Origin: Persicaria tinctoria
Taxonomy: Eukaryota; Streptophyta; Magnoliopsida; Caryophyllales; Polygonaceae
Direction: 5' to 3'
Length of the DNA: 64,000 bases
Assembly: GCA_037127255.1 (NCBI GenBank)
Contig: JBANSL010000010.1
Coordinates: forward strand, 31,927,120-31,991,119
How positions within the stretch are numbered: the stretch's first letter is position 1; each line of letters begins with the position of its first letter. Under the pieces are notes generated by a model. The model had not been told where the DNA came from and searched no databases. It saw only the letters and a list, made by a program, of their open reading frames with translations. Positions 62,084 to 64,000 of this stretch are shown here, in pieces. The translations under genes and the position numbers were made by a program.

Positions 62084-62270
62084 TTAGTTAGGATATAACC
62101 TAATAGTAATTAGATTTTGTGGCATGAGTTAGCACCGGAAGATCCATCCAAATCTAACATTTGGCGGGAAGATAATTAGTTAGGATATAACCTAATAGTA
62201 ATTAGATTTTGTGGTATGAGTTAGCACCGGAAGATCCATCCAAATTTAACATTTGACGGGAAGATTATAA
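62084..62270. repeat. ~92-bp tandem duplication
   Basis: AGTTAGGATATAACCTAATA through GGCGGGAAGAT appears twice (about 62084-62174 and 62178-62270) with four or five differences. A weaker related stretch, starting TTAGTTAGGATATAAAG, lies at about 61929-62016. Confidence 0.9.
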
Positions 62271-62640
62271 TTGATAAACATAAATAAATAATAATAAATA
62301 ACACATTATCTTTAATATTATATTTATTATCGTTTTTATGTATATTGCAATGTAATAAGATGGATATTATATGGGTGGGATTTATGCAAACGTGTGTTGA
62401 AATCGAAAACGAAGTTGAATTGTAAGAGATGGAAAAATGTTGTGAATAATGCCATGGGAAAGAAAGGAGCTCTCACATAATGAAATAATAACAATACCAA
62501 ATAACAATACCAAAGTACCTAAAATTCAAAATGACAAAGCAACATAATAGACCCAAATCTGCAGAATAAAGACTTTATTCTTCGCTTAAATAGTGGATGA
62601 GACACACTCAACACTGGGAAGACCCAAAACAACACAAAAC

Positions 62641-64000
62641 TCAGGCATCAGCTGGTTCAATCTTCACCCCGACCTTATTCTGCTTGGTGGTTGACACCTG
62701 ACCCTCGGCATCATCATCATCGTCACTGTTAACTTCCACGTAAGTGCGTCGTCTTTTTGGAGTAAACAGTGAAAGATGTACAAAAGAGAAAACATCTGAA
62801 TGAGACTCCTAAGGTATGTATTGAAGAGGGTGAGTGATAATAGAGCACAAAATCGGATGAGCAGCACTTTTGTATGAGTATATAAATATGAATGAAAACG
62901 AATTACCTGCAAGGAAAGTGTAGAAGATTAGCACTGGCCAATCAAGGCCACATTAGCTGTCATCATGCGTATTCTGTGCGATTTTTTGCCTTGCTTAAAC
63001 CAAAAAGCATCGAACTCTATTGTGAACAAATAACTCTTATTGAGCAATATATTAAAATCAGCCGGGAATGCATCGACATCACCAATCTACACGATAAACA
63101 TGATAGGTGTGAGATGGAGTTGGTTTGGAGTAATTGACGTAGAAATGTAAGAAGCCCCATAGTAGGTGGAACTCGAAATGGAAGATAAAAGGAACAGAAT
63201 TTTAGGCAAAGGATATTACCCTAGCTTGCTTCTCTCTCAATAAGGTCACAGTAAAATGAACGATATCTTGAACATCTTGGCCGAAAATCATCAATGAGTC
63301 GGTACCCGTGTCATCTTGAACCTTGAGCTGCAGTGCAAACCTACATGTGAAACAGAATGGATACTCACGTTTATCGCAGGGACAACATAGGCAAAAATGC
63401 ATTAATACGGAAGGTAAAAGACAACGAATAAGGCCTTTGTACAGGAAACTGAACTTGTTTATCACAGCGAATACAGTGCGATGATGAACCATCAGTTGCA
63501 GCAACCTTCCTACACTTTATGCAGGCATTGTAAAACCATTTGTCACGGTCTTCAAAATCGACGATTGTGGCCACAAATGTATAGTAACCATTCTATTAGG
63601 ATGAAACAAAGATTGTCAGAATAATGGGAGATTATTTAGCATGATGCATACTCCATCCGTTAATTAAAACATGTCGTTTTAGACATCTACACATTTTTTA
63701 AGAAAGCAACTAAAAGCAAACAAAAATACACTTATACCCCTAATTATTACTTTACTTTTTCACTTTATTGAAAACTACAACTAACAAATCTCTTACCCTT
63801 ACAAGGGTAATTTTGGAAAGTGAACACCAAAATATTTAAAACGACATATTTTTTTTAATAAGATTTTACTCCTAAAACGACATGTTTTTCTTAACGAAGG
63901 GAGTAATAAATAAAGAAAAGAAGAAACTGAACCTTAGTTTTTGTTTCCAACATAGCGAGAGTTGTAGTTTCAGCATCCTTCAAGTATTTCTGCACACGCG
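62641..64000 (-). CDS. Helitron RPA1-like single-stranded DNA-binding protein, C-terminal part
   Basis: At least five exons on the minus strand. Exon to 63933 ends TTLAMLETKTK. Exon 63592-about 63430 has YTFVATIVDFEDRDKWFYNA and CIKCRKVAATDGSSSHCIRC, the four-Cys zinc site of the RPA1 C-terminal OB fold. Exon about 63341-63222 has FALQLKVQDDTGTDSLMIFG. Exon 63086-about 62938 has IGDVDAFPADFNILLNKSYL. The last exon ends with a nuclear-type KRRRTYVEVNSDDDDD stretch and TGA at 62643-62641. The MITE 63651-63903 sits in the first intron seen. RPA-like genes are common passengers of plant Helitrons and may coat single-stranded intermediates. No stop was found in these exons. The N-terminus lies outside the window. 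Confidence 0.75.
63651..63903. mobile_element. Stowaway-type MITE 2, in an RPA-like intron
   Basis: A 253-bp element with ends CTCCATCCGTTAATTAAAAC and (inverted) CTCCCTTCGTTAAGAAAAAC, flanked by TA at 63649-63650 and 63904-63905. Related in end sequence to MITE 1. No coding content. Confidence 0.85.

Larger units (their letters stand above)
53768..64000 (-). mobile_element. Helitron, minus strand, 3' end tentative, running off the window
   Basis: Defined by a Rep-helicase gene remnant (54315-60592) and an RPA-like gene (62641-64000) on the same strand. A possible 3' end is the palindrome CATGGGCTCCCATG at 53772-53785 directly followed (minus strand) by CTAG at 53771-53768. However, Helitron hairpins usually stand about ten bases before CTRR and the next base should be T, so this end is uncertain. 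The 5' TC end would lie beyond 64000. An LTR-like segment and a MITE are nested in it. Confidence 0.6.

Overview
The window is eukaryotic nuclear DNA from a flowering plant, most likely a eudicot. Evidence: intron-bearing plant gene families, TTTAGGG/CCCTAAA-type repeats inside a transposon, and plant-specific transposons (Sirevirus-like Copia, Athila-like Gypsy with a tRNA-Asp primer site, Stowaway and Tourist MITEs, MULE-OTU, a Helitron with an RPA-like gene). I cannot name the species. Only one ordinary host gene looks whole: a short RWP-RK-like protein at 1127-1894. A decayed minus-strand gene of unknown function lies near 16.0-17.0 kb. Almost everything else is nested mobile DNA, and most insertion boundaries are visible as target-site duplications (TSDs).

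Layout. 2.8-11.5 kb: hAT-A holds two insertions, hAT-B (which holds MULE-A) and a Tourist/Harbinger element (which holds an old autonomous MULE with an OTU domain). 11.6-16.0 kb: a truncated RTE-type LINE, a Stowaway MITE, a small LTR element (TRIM) and an Athila solo LTR. 17.6-28.4 kb: an L1 LINE with a 19-bp TSD, broken by a 5'-truncated Sirevirus-like Copia element. 28.4-31.7 kb: remains of a minus-strand Copia gag, split by a 2.3-kb element whose LTR-like ends are inverted. 32.4-44.1 kb: hAT-D, with a separate BED-finger gene and a transposase gene split by a recent Athila derivative that keeps gag-protease but has lost reverse transcriptase and integrase. 45.8-53.6 kb: hAT-E containing a 7.5-kb Pack-MULE with pieces of at least six host genes (plastid glucose transporter, RAD51, bromodomain protein, class II KNOX, VIN3-like, GRWD1-like). 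53.8-64 kb: a minus-strand Helitron with a broken Rep-helicase and a better preserved RPA-like gene, running off the right edge.

Structures needing a second look: (1) tRNA-like cloverleaf modules joined to AT-rich minisatellites in two unrelated Pack-MULEs, with similar tRNA-like stretches in hAT-A and hAT-E; (2) the inverted-LTR element with a primer-binding site at each end; (3) dense TCGA-N2-TCGA arrays in both the LTRs and the coding sequence of the Athila element; (4) the six-gene Pack-MULE; (5) a BED-only gene beside a full hAT transposase.
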